A DNA stretch of 64,000 bases from Nocardiopsis metallicus (GTDB taxonomy: Bacteria > Actinomycetota > Actinomycetes > Streptosporangiales > Streptosporangiaceae), in contig NZ_JACHDO010000001.1 in NCBI RefSeq assembly GCF_014201115.1, positions 2,170,001 to 2,234,000 on the forward strand, written 5' to 3'. The first letter of the stretch is position 1; every line of letters starts with the position of its first letter. Of the stretch, positions 37,801 through 47,361 are shown in pieces. The position numbers were made by a program, and so were the translations under genes. A model generated the notes under the pieces. The model ran no database searches. It saw nothing but the letters and a program-made list of their open reading frames with translations, and was not told the DNA's origin.

Positions 37801-38865
37801 CTACCCGTCAGCGGTTTCCAGCCCGGACACCAGGAGGTCGAGGAACTCCTCGGGGCGTTCGATCTGGGGGCTGTGTCCAGCTCCCTCCACGACGTGCTCC
37901 GTGTAGGCACCGCCCGCCGCGGCGTAGGCGTCCAACACATGCCGGGTCTGCGCCACCATCGGCTGCGGCGGTGCGGCGTCCGCGCCCGGCCAGCCTTCGA
38001 CAGCCCCGATCGACCCCAGGTAGGCCAGATCGTGCAGCGAGGTGTCGGAGACGATCACGTCGTCCGCGCCGCGGATCCACCGGATCGGCGGCTTGGGGGC
38101 GATCGTGTGCAGGTCGTCCAGGCGGCAGTGCACCGGGGACATCGCGTTGAGCACTCCCTGGTCTCCCGGCAGCACGCCGGGCCACACCGGGCCCTGGCGT
38201 ACGTCTCCCGGGTAGTGGGCCTCGCCCACCGCGGTGGAGAGCATCGATTCGACGTAGGTGTCCAGGTCGGCCGGGTCCTCGGGGGTCCAGCCGGGGCGCA
38301 CGTACGCTCCCAGCAGTACCTGGCGGGGCGAGGTGGGAGCTTCCCCGGAGCGGTCGGCCGCGGCCAGCCGGGAAACGAAGTCCGGGTTGGCGCAACCGCC
38401 TCCGCTCCCGGCACCGGAGGGATCATTGAGCGCGCCGTCGACGCCGTGCGTCCCGCCGAAACCGTACGGGGAGACCGGGTTGACCAGGGTCAGCGAGCGC
38501 ACCCGCCCGGGGGTGTCCCGCAGCAGCCGGGTCACCACACCGCCGCCCATGCTCCAGCCGACCAGGTGCGCCCGGTCCAGGTCGAGTGCGTCCAGCAGCG
38601 CGCGTACGTCGTCGGCGTAGTCACCCAGGCCCCGGCGCGCGTCCACCGCCTCGCGCGGGCTGTCCCCGAATCCGCGCAGGTCCACGGCGAGCGGCCGGTA
38701 CCGCTCGGGCAGGGCGAGCATGGTGCGCTGCCAGAACAGCGCGGAGGAGACGTTGCCGTGCACGAACACGACCGCCTCGCCCGCACGGTCCAGGTGCAGG
38801 AGACGGGCGCGCAGCCGGTCGGTGTCCACGTGCTCGGACACCACCGAGGGCGACAGGTGGTTCAT
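37801..38865 (-). CDS. Alpha/beta hydrolase
   Basis: From ATG 38865 (AGGAGG six bases upstream) the protein is 354 residues. The alpha/beta hydrolase fold shows an oxyanion-hole HGN (VVFVHGNVSS), nucleophile Ser in LVGWSMGGGVV, acid in IRGADDVIVSD and His in EGAGHSPQIERPEEF. It starts ten bases after the stop of the secreted lipase-like gene, so both belong to one operon. No signal peptide, so cytoplasmic. Substrate unknown. Confidence 0.9.
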   Translation of the reverse strand: MNHLSPSVVSEHVDTDRLRARLLHLDRAGEAVVFVHGNVSSALFWQRTMLALPERYRPLAVDLRGFGDSPREAVDARRGLGDYADDVRALLDALDLDRAHLVGWSMGGGVVTRLLRDTPGRVRSLTLVNPVSPYGFGGTHGVDGALNDPSGAGSGGGCANPDFVSRLAAADRSGEAPTSPRQVLLGAYVRPGWTPEDPADLDTYVESMLSTAVGEAHYPGDVRQGPVWPGVLPGDQGVLNAMSPVHCRLDDLHTIAPKPPIRWIRGADDVIVSDTSLHDLAYLGSIGAVEGWPGADAAPPQPMVAQTRHVLDAYAAAGGAYTEHVVEGAGHSPQIERPEEFLDLLVSGLETADG

Positions 38866-38875
38866 GGGGTTCCTC

Positions 38876-40165
38876 CTACTGGAGCCAGGCGGTGACCTGG
38901 TCGCGGACAGTGGGGTGCCAACCGAGTTCGAGGTGGTTGACGGTGGCGGCCAGGCGGGTGCCTCCGACGGTGGAGACACCGGTGGTGTCCAGGGCGCTGT
39001 CGACGAACACCACCCCGTCGCTGGGGGCGCGCGTCTCGTTCCAGATGCCGACGACCGTCGGTGCGCCGCCCGCCAACAGGTACACCGGCACCTCCGGCGG
39101 GGTGCCCGTGCCCTGGATCTGTCCGATGAGCGAGCCCGCGTCGACGGCCGCCTGGATGCCCGGGCCCCGGGTGAAGACCCCCTGGCCTCCGTAGTAGGTG
39201 GTGTACCAGTCCTGTGCGGCGGTGTTGACCCCGTACTGGTGGTCCCACCGGGCGAGCATCTGCCTCTGACCGGGGTAGGCGTCCCAGCCGGAGTCGGGCA
39301 CGAACGAGAACTCCGGGTGGTGGGTGTACTGGCCGTAGCAGGTCATCCGGGTGTGCGGAGAGGGCGCGTTGACGGTCCCGCCGCACTCGGGCCAGATGGA
39401 GAAGTCGTGCGCCCACCCGTGCGCGAACGGGTAGTCGTAGCCGCCGTTGGGACCGCCCAGCAGGATCAGACGGCCGACGTCACCCGCGTACTCCGTCCCC
39501 CATTCGGGCACCACCGACGACACGTACATGCGGGCCGACATCATCCCCTTGCTCCACCCGATGACGTCGGCACCGGAGACGCCGAGCTTGGCCCGGATCA
39601 CCGCCAGCGCGTTGCCGACCTGCTGGGCCTGCATGAGGTTGTCACCCTGCTTGTGCGCGAACCCGATCGCGAACACCGCGTAGCCCTCGTCGGCCAGGTC
39701 CTGCATCATCCCGGTGGAGGGGCAGCTCGCCCTGCCGCATCCGTAGTCGCCGGACTCGCCGGGGTCGGCCCAGGCCCGGTCGGGGGTGTCGTTGGCCCCG
39801 TGCACGAGGAGCACGGCGCCGCGCGGCGCGGTGTCCCAGCCGGGGGCGTGGTAGAGCAGGAACCGTGACGAGTCCGGCTGCGCGGTGCCGAAGAACGCGG
39901 CGCGCTGACCGTCCTGGTCGCCCCGCCCGTCGGGCGGAAACTGCTCGGCGGTGAACCCGGGGCGGGCGTCCCGGTAGTGCTCCACCCGTTCCCAGCCGTT
40001 GTCGACCGACGTGTGCGTGCTCTGCAACTCCAGGTGCGAGGGCAGGACGGCGGCTCGGGCGGGAGGTGCCGCCAGCACCCCGCAGAGCAGGGCGAGGCAG
40101 GCGGACAGGGCGAGCACCGTCCGAGCTGCGGGCGGGCGGGGTCTGCGCGTGGGGGATGTGGGCAC
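38876..40165 (-). CDS. Secreted lipase/esterase-like alpha/beta hydrolase
   Basis: From GTG 40165 (AGGAGG upstream) the protein is 429 residues with a signal peptide (about residues 15-40, VLALSACLALLCGVLA, cleavage after ARA). The hydrolase domain has VLLVHGANDTP, nucleophile Ser in DVIGWSKGMMSARM and His in VNHLELGWHP near the end. Cys pairs (YGCGRASCP) suggest disulfides outside the cell. It resembles secreted triacylglycerol lipase/acyl esterases of actinobacteria. It is first in an operon with the cytoplasmic hydrolase at 37801. Confidence 0.85.
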   Translation of the reverse strand: MPTSPTRRPRPPAARTVLALSACLALLCGVLAAPPARAAVLPSHLELQSTHTSVDNGWERVEHYRDARPGFTAEQFPPDGRGDQDGQRAAFFGTAQPDSSRFLLYHAPGWDTAPRGAVLLVHGANDTPDRAWADPGESGDYGCGRASCPSTGMMQDLADEGYAVFAIGFAHKQGDNLMQAQQVGNALAVIRAKLGVSGADVIGWSKGMMSARMYVSSVVPEWGTEYAGDVGRLILLGGPNGGYDYPFAHGWAHDFSIWPECGGTVNAPSPHTRMTCYGQYTHHPEFSFVPDSGWDAYPGQRQMLARWDHQYGVNTAAQDWYTTYYGGQGVFTRGPGIQAAVDAGSLIGQIQGTGTPPEVPVYLLAGGAPTVVGIWNETRAPSDGVVFVDSALDTTGVSTVGGTRLAATVNHLELGWHPTVRDQVTAWLQ

Positions 40166-40411
40166 TGGCGCCTCCTGTCGGTCACTGCTGTGATTGTGCC
40201 GACTGGATGTGAGCTGGGACATGTGGCCCGTGAGCACAACCGAGGCCTTGGGAGTGTGGGGATCCTCGATGGCCGCGCGGCGGGCCCGCCCGTCCCCTCA
40301 CGTCCCGAAAGCCGCCGCTCGTGCTCGCGAGGATGATCCCGGTGGACACCTCAACGGAGAGCCCGCAGGAGCTTCAGCGACGTTCCCAGGGGAGACGCCA
40401 CAGGAGGTTCG

Positions 40412-43400
40412 TCAATTCCGGGAGTGCTCGACCCCCTGGGTCCTCATGGGGCCGATGCCCGCGCGGTCGAAGGCCTCCATAACCAGCTCCTTGGTTCGGT
40501 AGGTTCCGAATCGGGCGATCTCGTTGTTCTTCAGACCGCCCTTCGCCGTCTGGAAGGTCTCCAGGACATACTCCGTGTCCTGTCGGTCGAGTCCGTAGAG
40601 GTGGAAGCAGTAGGCGTCCAATTTCGCTCGCAACTCCGCTCTGCGCTCCTCGTCCCAGGGGAAGGGCGGGCCGGTACAACCGAGGTCGCGGGCGAGCGGG
40701 GCCATGTCGTGGGTGGTGTAGACGAGTTCGAGCACGCGGGGCACCAGGAAGTCCAGGTGGGGTTCGAACTGTTCGGGGGTGGGCACGGGAAGCTGTTTCC
40801 AGGTCATGAGGGACATGTGCGCGCCGTTGATCTTCTGGCGGGCGACGAAGTCGAAGACGAGCGAGCTCTGCACCGCGCACAAGGCCGCGACCAGCCGCGG
40901 GCTCCGTTGGACGAACATGAGGGGAAAGGTGTGTCCGACGGCCGCGCGCGGCAGCAGGGCAGGGATCGCGGTTCGCTCGTCATTGGAACGGCTGATGTCA
41001 CGCCAGCCGTAGAGCCATTCCCGGTCCCAGCCGACCCCGGACAGCCGTGTGTCGAGGCCTTCCCTCGCACCGTCGTCCTCGGGAACCCAGTAGCGGGGCA
41101 ACGGCGCGTACTCGGAGTCTGCTTTCTCGGACCGCTCCGGTTGTCGTGCGGCCCCTGCTGGTGTGAAGCCGTTCCACCGATGATCGAAGTGGTGGACCAT
41201 CTTCGCTTCGTAGAGCGGCGACATTCGGCTGCCTTCGCGTTCGAAGGCGTTCCCCCGCAGCTGCCACCCCTCCCCCTCTAAGTCGGCCCTGGTTCGGAAG
41301 AGCCCGGAGTCATCGGTCATATTGAACAGATTCTTGAACCTGACTGCCCAGGGGTTCCCGTCCCTGCGCCCCTCCTCCCACAGCACCGGAAAACGCCGGT
41401 AGACGGAAAGGGTGAGGTCGGCGTCGCGCCTGGAACCGAACAGCGGGAGTGAGCCCGTGTTGGGGCTGAGCAGTGAGATTTCGTCCGCGGTGAGTTCGAA
41501 GTTCCGGCGCCCGTCGTCGAGATGTGCAGGTTCGTGGAGGAAGAAGGCGTAGTCCGCCACAGGCACGGGGCTCTGGGAGCCGTGCAAGGTCAGCAGTGAG
41601 AAGCGGTAACTAGAATGCACCCCGGGGAACAGCTGTTTCAGGTTCTCGAAGTCGTACAGCGATGCGATCGACCGGTCTCGGGTCAGGGTGGCGAAGAGCT
41701 CCTGGGCCCCGGCCCCCGTGGCAATGGACGTGGGCACGATCGCGCCGATGCGGCCTTCGGGCTTGATCAGGCCGGTGAACAGCTCGACGAAGAGGTGGTC
41801 CACCTGGAGGGTGTTCACCCCCTTGACGGTCAATCCTTTCGCGCACGAGGGGAACCCCTTGGAACGTCCGGCGAAATGCAGGGTGGACTTCACCTGACGT
41901 CGCGCAGACCGGTACCGCTCCGCTTCTTCTGGGAAGTCACGCTGCCACTGGGCGATCGCCTCGCGGCGGGCCAGTCCGGCGATGCCTGCAAGCGAGGGTT
42001 GCACCACGCTGAAGTACTTCTTGTCCTCGAAGTCGAGCTTGTCCCAGGGCGGGTTCGAAAGCACGCAGTCGAACCCGCCCTGCCAGCCCGGAGCGCCGTT
42101 GCTACCACCGCCTAGGTCGTCGCAGACCGGGAAGATGTCGGGGAACTCCAGATGCCAGTGGAAGAAGCGGTAGCGGTCCCGGAGCCGCCTGATCTCAGTG
42201 TGGGTGGCTTCGGTCTCCGCGGCGTCCTCGGGATCGAAGAGTCTGCGGAAGGTTTCGTCGGTCACCGGTTGCGGTGCGCCCTCGACCTTCTCCCACAGGA
42301 AGGTGGCGCACCAGGCGTCGGCTATGTGCACGGCCCTGCGGTAGTCGGCCGATCGGCGCCAGACCCGGTAGACCTGTTCCTGTTCGCGGACGTCCCGCAG
42401 GCTGCCCACCTCGATGGCGTAGAGCCCGTGGAGCCCTTCGGCGTAGGTGGTGTTGTCGACCTTGACCGCGTCGGGTTCAGTGTCGAACAGTGCGGCCTGA
42501 CCGGCGCGTTCGAGGCTGTTGGCCCTGCCCAGTGCGGCCGCGGCCTTGCGGTCGTCTCCTTCCACCGGGGTGAAGGCTGCGTCGGGGATACCGCCGCGTA
42601 GCTGTGCCGGTGTCGCGCCGATGAGCGCGTTCCCGCATTTGAGGTGGGGGGCGAGCAGGTCGAGTGGTCGGCCCGGGGCCATGCCTTCGAGCCACAGCGA
42701 CATCTTCGCCACGTCAAGCGCCATGGGGTTGATGTCGACTCCGTACAGGCAACGGGCGACCACAGTGTGGAGCGCTCGGCGGTAGGCCTCCTCCCCCGGT
42801 TCGGGCGTGCCCTCGCGGACGGCCGCCACCCGCTTGGCGATGCGCTGGCCCGCGGCCACCAGAAAGTGCCCGGATCCACACGCTGGGTCACACACCGTTA
42901 CGGAGAGGAGCGACTCCGCGATGGTATCCGCTTCATCGAGTTCGGGATAGTTGGCGGCCTGGTTCGCCCCTCGCTTGACCGCCTCGTCGAGAACGGGTTC
43001 AAGGGTGGTGTCCAGCAAGCGGGAGATGAGGGAGGACGGGGTGTAGTAGGAGCCCGTCATCTTGCGCGCGTTGCCCGCGCGGTGGACGAGGTGGAAGGAA
43101 TGGTCCGCGGGCCGGTACTCCGGCAGGTCCTCCAGGAGCGATTCGTAGATTGCACCCAGCTCTCGGGAGGAGAGCGTACGGAACGAGACCGGCCGCCAGC
43201 GCCGGGTTCCGGGGTCACGCACCCGTGACAGCCTGCGGACCGCGCGCAGCAGGGCCTGGTTGCTCAAAGAGGCCCCGTCCAGGCAGCGATCCTCTTCGGT
43301 GCGGGTGAAGAGCCCGCCGAGGCCCACCAGGCCGAGTTCGGGGCGGCCGTCTTCGAGCCCGAGAGCGTCCAGGACGATGCGCAGTGTCGTGTGCAGGTCC

Positions 43401-44437
43401 CGGTGGTGACCGCCTCCGCCGCCCCGGTCGGCGACCCGTCGCAGTCTCGCGAAGGAGAAGTAGTCGGCGTAGCGACCGAGGGTGCGCGGATCGGTGTGCG
43501 GTGGGTGGAGGAGGTCGCGCTCCTCCACGACGGCGAGGAACAGGATCCGGAATACCAGGCGCAGCAGGGCCGTGTGGAGTTCACCGACCTTCGCCGGTTG
43601 CCGCAGGTGATGGTTGTCCGGGTGGCGTAGGAAGCCGGTGCCGAGGATGGCCAGGGCCTCCTCGACGTTCTGCCGTAGCGCGTCCAGGGCCTGGACGCCG
43701 GAGCGCAGCGCCTCATCCCGCCAGCGTTCCATCAGGCAGGTGGACGGTGGTTCCCCGTCGAGAACCTCGAACCTGGAGGCGTGGAAGAGCCGCCACAGGC
43801 CGATGAACTCGTGGACCAGTTCCCCCTCGAAGATCTCTTCCAGGTCGACGGAGAGGTAGGCGGACCCGGCCAGGGAGGTGGAGTCGCGGAGCAATCGCAG
43901 TTCGCGGCCGTTGGTGACCAGACCCCAGAGATGCGCTTCGGTGCGGTTCAGGCACTCCTGCATCTGCGACTGCGGGGAGGCCGAGCCGTCACGGCCGCGT
44001 GCGTCGAGTTCGGTGTCCCAGGGCGCCACCGTGATGAGAAGGCGCTGGTACCGGTGGGTCATCGGGAATACCCGGCCGGGGTCGTCGTCGGCCGGGATCC
44101 CGGAGATCCGCAGGCCGGCCAGGCGCCCGAAACCCAGCGCGACGAACAGCGGTTCGACCCATCCACGCAGCGCGGAACGGGTGGGATCTGCTGGCAGTTG
44201 CCCGTGCTCTTCACGGCCGGGCAGTGTTCGGCGCAGCACCCACCAGGCACCGCGCAGTTCGTGCCACAGGCGCTCGGCCTCGTCCTCGACCGACCGGGTA
44301 CCGATGGCCCCGTAGTCGGCTGGTCGACCGCCTTCGACATCGCGGCCGTCGAAGATCCGTAAGAGCATGTCGGCGGGCATGATGCTGCCGACGCTGCGGA
44401 CTGCGGACAATGACAAGGGCAGGGTCGAGGGGGGCAT
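40412..44437 (-). CDS. Orphan Eco57I/PglX/DrmMI-like DNA adenine methylase
   Basis: From ATG 44437 (GGA seven bases upstream; GTG 44443 is also possible) the protein is 1341 residues. It has SAM motif I CDPACGSGHFLVAAG, YGVDINPMALDVAKMSLWLE, and catalytic motif IV NPPW (CVLSNPPWDKL), marking an N6-adenine methylase. A C-terminal recognition region ends FGTYRTKELVMEAFDRAG. It is a full-length paralog of the DrmMI-like protein at 59125-63186 (shared DYG.xGxRSVxDxAER start and EFPDxF). No helicase or nuclease partner lies beside it, so it is an orphan. Possible roles: stand-alone methylase, BREX/DISARM leftover, or type IIG-like enzyme; I saw no PD-(D/E)XK motif. Confidence 0.88.
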   Translation of the reverse strand: MPPSTLPLSLSAVRSVGSIMPADMLLRIFDGRDVEGGRPADYGAIGTRSVEDEAERLWHELRGAWWVLRRTLPGREEHGQLPADPTRSALRGWVEPLFVALGFGRLAGLRISGIPADDDPGRVFPMTHRYQRLLITVAPWDTELDARGRDGSASPQSQMQECLNRTEAHLWGLVTNGRELRLLRDSTSLAGSAYLSVDLEEIFEGELVHEFIGLWRLFHASRFEVLDGEPPSTCLMERWRDEALRSGVQALDALRQNVEEALAILGTGFLRHPDNHHLRQPAKVGELHTALLRLVFRILFLAVVEERDLLHPPHTDPRTLGRYADYFSFARLRRVADRGGGGGHHRDLHTTLRIVLDALGLEDGRPELGLVGLGGLFTRTEEDRCLDGASLSNQALLRAVRRLSRVRDPGTRRWRPVSFRTLSSRELGAIYESLLEDLPEYRPADHSFHLVHRAGNARKMTGSYYTPSSLISRLLDTTLEPVLDEAVKRGANQAANYPELDEADTIAESLLSVTVCDPACGSGHFLVAAGQRIAKRVAAVREGTPEPGEEAYRRALHTVVARCLYGVDINPMALDVAKMSLWLEGMAPGRPLDLLAPHLKCGNALIGATPAQLRGGIPDAAFTPVEGDDRKAAAALGRANSLERAGQAALFDTEPDAVKVDNTTYAEGLHGLYAIEVGSLRDVREQEQVYRVWRRSADYRRAVHIADAWCATFLWEKVEGAPQPVTDETFRRLFDPEDAAETEATHTEIRRLRDRYRFFHWHLEFPDIFPVCDDLGGGSNGAPGWQGGFDCVLSNPPWDKLDFEDKKYFSVVQPSLAGIAGLARREAIAQWQRDFPEEAERYRSARRQVKSTLHFAGRSKGFPSCAKGLTVKGVNTLQVDHLFVELFTGLIKPEGRIGAIVPTSIATGAGAQELFATLTRDRSIASLYDFENLKQLFPGVHSSYRFSLLTLHGSQSPVPVADYAFFLHEPAHLDDGRRNFELTADEISLLSPNTGSLPLFGSRRDADLTLSVYRRFPVLWEEGRRDGNPWAVRFKNLFNMTDDSGLFRTRADLEGEGWQLRGNAFEREGSRMSPLYEAKMVHHFDHRWNGFTPAGAARQPERSEKADSEYAPLPRYWVPEDDGAREGLDTRLSGVGWDREWLYGWRDISRSNDERTAIPALLPRAAVGHTFPLMFVQRSPRLVAALCAVQSSLVFDFVARQKINGAHMSLMTWKQLPVPTPEQFEPHLDFLVPRVLELVYTTHDMAPLARDLGCTGPPFPWDEERRAELRAKLDAYCFHLYGLDRQDTEYVLETFQTAKGGLKNNEIARFGTYRTKELVMEAFDRAGIGPMRTQGVEHSRN

Positions 44438-44636
44438 CGACACGTCCTTTTGCAGGGGGGAACTGCGGGGAGCGCAGGTGCACCGGCACCCGCATCCACA
44501 GGAACACCCGCACGCGCACGAAAGGAAGATCCGAAGGTCGCGTTTGAAGCCTTGGGTAAAATTCCGCTTCGCCCCAATTGCCCCAGGAGGGAAGTGCTGT
44601 CACACTAGCCCCCGCGAACTCGGCGGGAAACCGGAA

Positions 44637-45323
44637 TCAGATCCGGGTCCAGCCGCCGCAGCTGCTGGTTTCGAACGCCACGTCCGAACCGCTGATGGTC
44701 ACGACCTGGCGGCCGCCGCCGAAGTTGTTGGCGATGATCGAGTCCAGGGTGCCGCCGGTACCGGACAGCCGGGCCCAGTAGCAGCTGGAGGTGCCCTCGG
44801 AACGGTAGGTCCCCGGTGAGATCTCGTCGCCGACGAGGAAGGTCCCGGTGCCGGGGAAGCTGTTCTCCTCGGCCTCGGTCTCCAGGCCGGTGACCTCCTC
44901 CTCACGGGTGTCCAGGTCACCTTCCCGCTCGTCGAGCTCCTCGGAGAACTCGGTCAGTTCCTCCTCCCGGTCGTCGAGCTCTCCCTCCCGGGTGTCCAGT
45001 CCCTCCTCACGTTCGTCCAGCTTCAGGATCGGACCTTCGAGCTGCTCCAGCTCCTCCTGCAGGCCGTTGATGGTGTCCTCGTGGTCAGCTTCTCTCACCA
45101 GGGCCTGTTCCAGCTCGCCCCCGGTCGACTCGTGCTGTTCGGACAGTTCCAGGTACACCGGGGCGTTCTCAGGAGTTCGCAGCGACCACCCCAGAAGGGT
45201 TCCGGCGCCGAGCGCCCCGACCACGAGCAGCACCAGGGGCAGGGGCGGCCTTCTGCGACCACCCTCCTTCCCTTCATCGGGCCCGTCGTCCTCCGCACGC
45301 ACGGCATCATCGGACTCGGACAT
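44637..45323 (-). CDS. Membrane-anchored coiled-coil protein with shared C-terminal domain
   Basis: Protein of 228 residues. A charged N-terminus, a membrane segment (about residues 28-46, LPLVLLVVGALGAGTLLGWS), then about 95 residues of acidic coiled coil with repeated LDTREGELDDREEEL-type units, then a C-terminal domain (about 155-228: VGDEISPGTYRSEG, CYWARLSG, ISGSDVAFETSSCGGWTRI). The C-terminal domain is shared with the protein at 15671 and a fragment at 30117. Likely an anchored rod displaying a small disulfide-bonded domain outside the membrane. Function unknown. Confidence 0.72.
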   Translation of the reverse strand: MSESDDAVRAEDDGPDEGKEGGRRRPPLPLVLLVVGALGAGTLLGWSLRTPENAPVYLELSEQHESTGGELEQALVREADHEDTINGLQEELEQLEGPILKLDEREEGLDTREGELDDREEELTEFSEELDEREGDLDTREEEVTGLETEAEENSFPGTGTFLVGDEISPGTYRSEGTSSCYWARLSGTGGTLDSIIANNFGGGRQVVTISGSDVAFETSSCGGWTRI

Positions 45324-45555
45324 GGCAGATCACCACTTTCCCGGCGCCGCGGCACCGAACCTGAGGGCCAGGGGACGGGTTGAAGACCACCCTCAACATG
45401 ACAACAGCCAAGCAACACATGAAAGCTACGTCAACAGCAATCAAGGTACGAAACAATCACGAGGTGGGCACGATCTTGAGATCGGCTCATCGCCGGTCCC
45501 TGCGCGACGACCGGCCCCTCACCGTGTCATCCCCCACAGCACGCGTGAGAGGGGA

Positions 45556-47361
45556 TCATCCGGCCACCCGGAACGGAATCCCGCGCTGTTCAAGGAATGC
45601 TTGAACCCGGGGAAGGTGATCCGTGCAGAGAGCGAAAGCCAGCAGGCGGCGAGCTCGAGTGGCCCCGACGTAAAGGACGTTGCGGTCCTCCACGAGCTCC
45701 GGGGTGCTGGGACGTTCCTGATCCAACCAGGAGGCCAGCAGCTCCTCGCAGCGGTTATCCGCGGTCGGCTTCGGGATGACGACCAGCACCGCGTCAGCCT
45801 CCTCACCCTTGACCTGGTGGATGCTCGTGACCCGCCCCACCTCCACCGGCGCATCGGCCCGGGGACAACCGTGACCACCCACCTGGTAGGCGGGTTTGTC
45901 GTCCCTGCCCGCCTGCCGGCGCGCCCAGCGGGGGTTGTTCTTGGGGGTGACGAGGTGCGGGCCGGGGCTGTGGCGCTTGAACACCTCCTTGGCCTGTTCC
46001 ATCCACTCCCCCATCACCTGGTCCAGGGGCGGTAGGTCGCGTAGCACCAGGGACTGGCTCCGGGCCAAGCCCTGCGCTGTGACCCCGTACCTCTCCAACC
46101 GGTCAGCCTCGGGCAGGTCGTCCTTCCCGCACCACACGTCCAGGATGGCCGCTCCGGCCCGCTCTCGCTGTTTGGCCGGGGGAGCCCCGGCGTTCAGGAC
46201 TCCGACGGCCCAGGCCAGCCTGCCGGTATGGGACGCGGGCGACTTAGCCGCTCCGGTGAGGTCCTTGGGCAGGGACGATCTGCGGTGAGCGATCACGAGG
46301 CGCTCCGCCTTGGGAACCCCGAGTCGGGCGGCCTCCTCGCAGAAGGCCCGGACGTGATCGGTCCCCCGGCTCGGCAGGGCAGTGAGGAGGATGGGAACGC
46401 TTTCGCCCCGGTGCGGGCCGGCGGCGGTATCGGCCTCCCGCTCGCTCGTGCGCAGGGTCGCGGCGAGGTCGCAGATGGTCTGGCTGGAGCGCCAGTTGTG
46501 CTCCAGCCGCAACGACCGCTTCGCATCGAGGAGGTCGGGGTCGTCGATCGCGGCTACCGTGTCCCGGAACCCGTAGACGGCCTGGTCCGGATCGCCGACA
46601 AGCATCAGCGGAAGGCCCCGGGCAACCAGCTCCCGGATGACATTGCGGTCTTCGACTGAGCAGTCCTGGGCCTCGTCAACGACGAGTTCGCTGAACCGGG
46701 TGGAGAGCACTGACATCACCGCCTCGGACAGCTCCGGCTGAGCGAGGATCCTTAGCGCGAGGTCCCGGACGAGGTCCCCCGTGACGTATCCCTCTTCGAA
46801 CAGCTCCTTGATCTTCTGGGCCGCCCACAGCTGTGGCCCGTAAGAGCCGCGTCCCCGTAGCTTGTGGCGGGATGACTCCATCAGCGTGGCCGCGCCCACA
46901 CGTATTCCCTCGACCCCGGCGAAGGCGAAGTCCTCCAGATTCAGTTCACCGTTGCTGGCGCCGGGATGGTCCCGCCACGATTCGAGCCGCCGCCACGACC
47001 GTCCGCCCTGCGCGAGGGGACGCAGGTAGGGGCGCACGAGGTGGAGCCAGATGAAAGTGTCGATCGTACCGATGAAATGCGGGAAGCCAGCAAGATCGGG
47101 CTTTCCCGCCGCATGGCAGCGCTTGCGAAGCTCACGCCCCGCCACCTTGGTGAACGATACGATCGCCCGCCCTTGACGTGCGGGCAGAGCACGATCCAGG
47201 TGTCGGTCCACGATGACGCGGGTCTTACCGGCTCCGGGACACGCCACCACACTCACCGGTCGCGACGGCAGCGTCTCGACATCGATCACCGCCCGCTGCG
47301 CGGTCCGAGCCTGATCCTGCAATTCCGCTCCAGCCTGCTGGGGTTTCGAGTCAGCGCGCAT
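45556..47361 (-). CDS. gajB: Gabija protein GajB (UvrD/Rep-like helicase)
   Basis: Protein of 601 residues with the UvrD-like helicase motifs in order: Walker A ACPGAGKTRV, Walker B ELVVDEAQDCS, motif III VGDPDQAVYGFRD, motif IV EHNWRSSQ, motif V IHQVKGEEADAVLV and motif VI LYVGATRARRLLAF. Its start overlaps the end of gajA by 11 bases. In Gabija, GajB senses or processes DNA ends and activates the GajA nuclease. Size and pairing fit the family. Confidence 0.92.
   Translation of the reverse strand: MRADSKPQQAGAELQDQARTAQRAVIDVETLPSRPVSVVACPGAGKTRVIVDRHLDRALPARQGRAIVSFTKVAGRELRKRCHAAGKPDLAGFPHFIGTIDTFIWLHLVRPYLRPLAQGGRSWRRLESWRDHPGASNGELNLEDFAFAGVEGIRVGAATLMESSRHKLRGRGSYGPQLWAAQKIKELFEEGYVTGDLVRDLALRILAQPELSEAVMSVLSTRFSELVVDEAQDCSVEDRNVIRELVARGLPLMLVGDPDQAVYGFRDTVAAIDDPDLLDAKRSLRLEHNWRSSQTICDLAATLRTSEREADTAAGPHRGESVPILLTALPSRGTDHVRAFCEEAARLGVPKAERLVIAHRRSSLPKDLTGAAKSPASHTGRLAWAVGVLNAGAPPAKQRERAGAAILDVWCGKDDLPEADRLERYGVTAQGLARSQSLVLRDLPPLDQVMGEWMEQAKEVFKRHSPGPHLVTPKNNPRWARRQAGRDDKPAYQVGGHGCPRADAPVEVGRVTSIHQVKGEEADAVLVVIPKPTADNRCEELLASWLDQERPSTPELVEDRNVLYVGATRARRLLAFALCTDHLPRVQAFLEQRGIPFRVAG

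Noticed and set aside
41690..41900. Possible restriction nuclease motif in the orphan methylase
   Set aside because: No PD-(D/E)XK arrangement could be seen in the N-terminal part or elsewhere, so I do not call it a type IIG enzyme.
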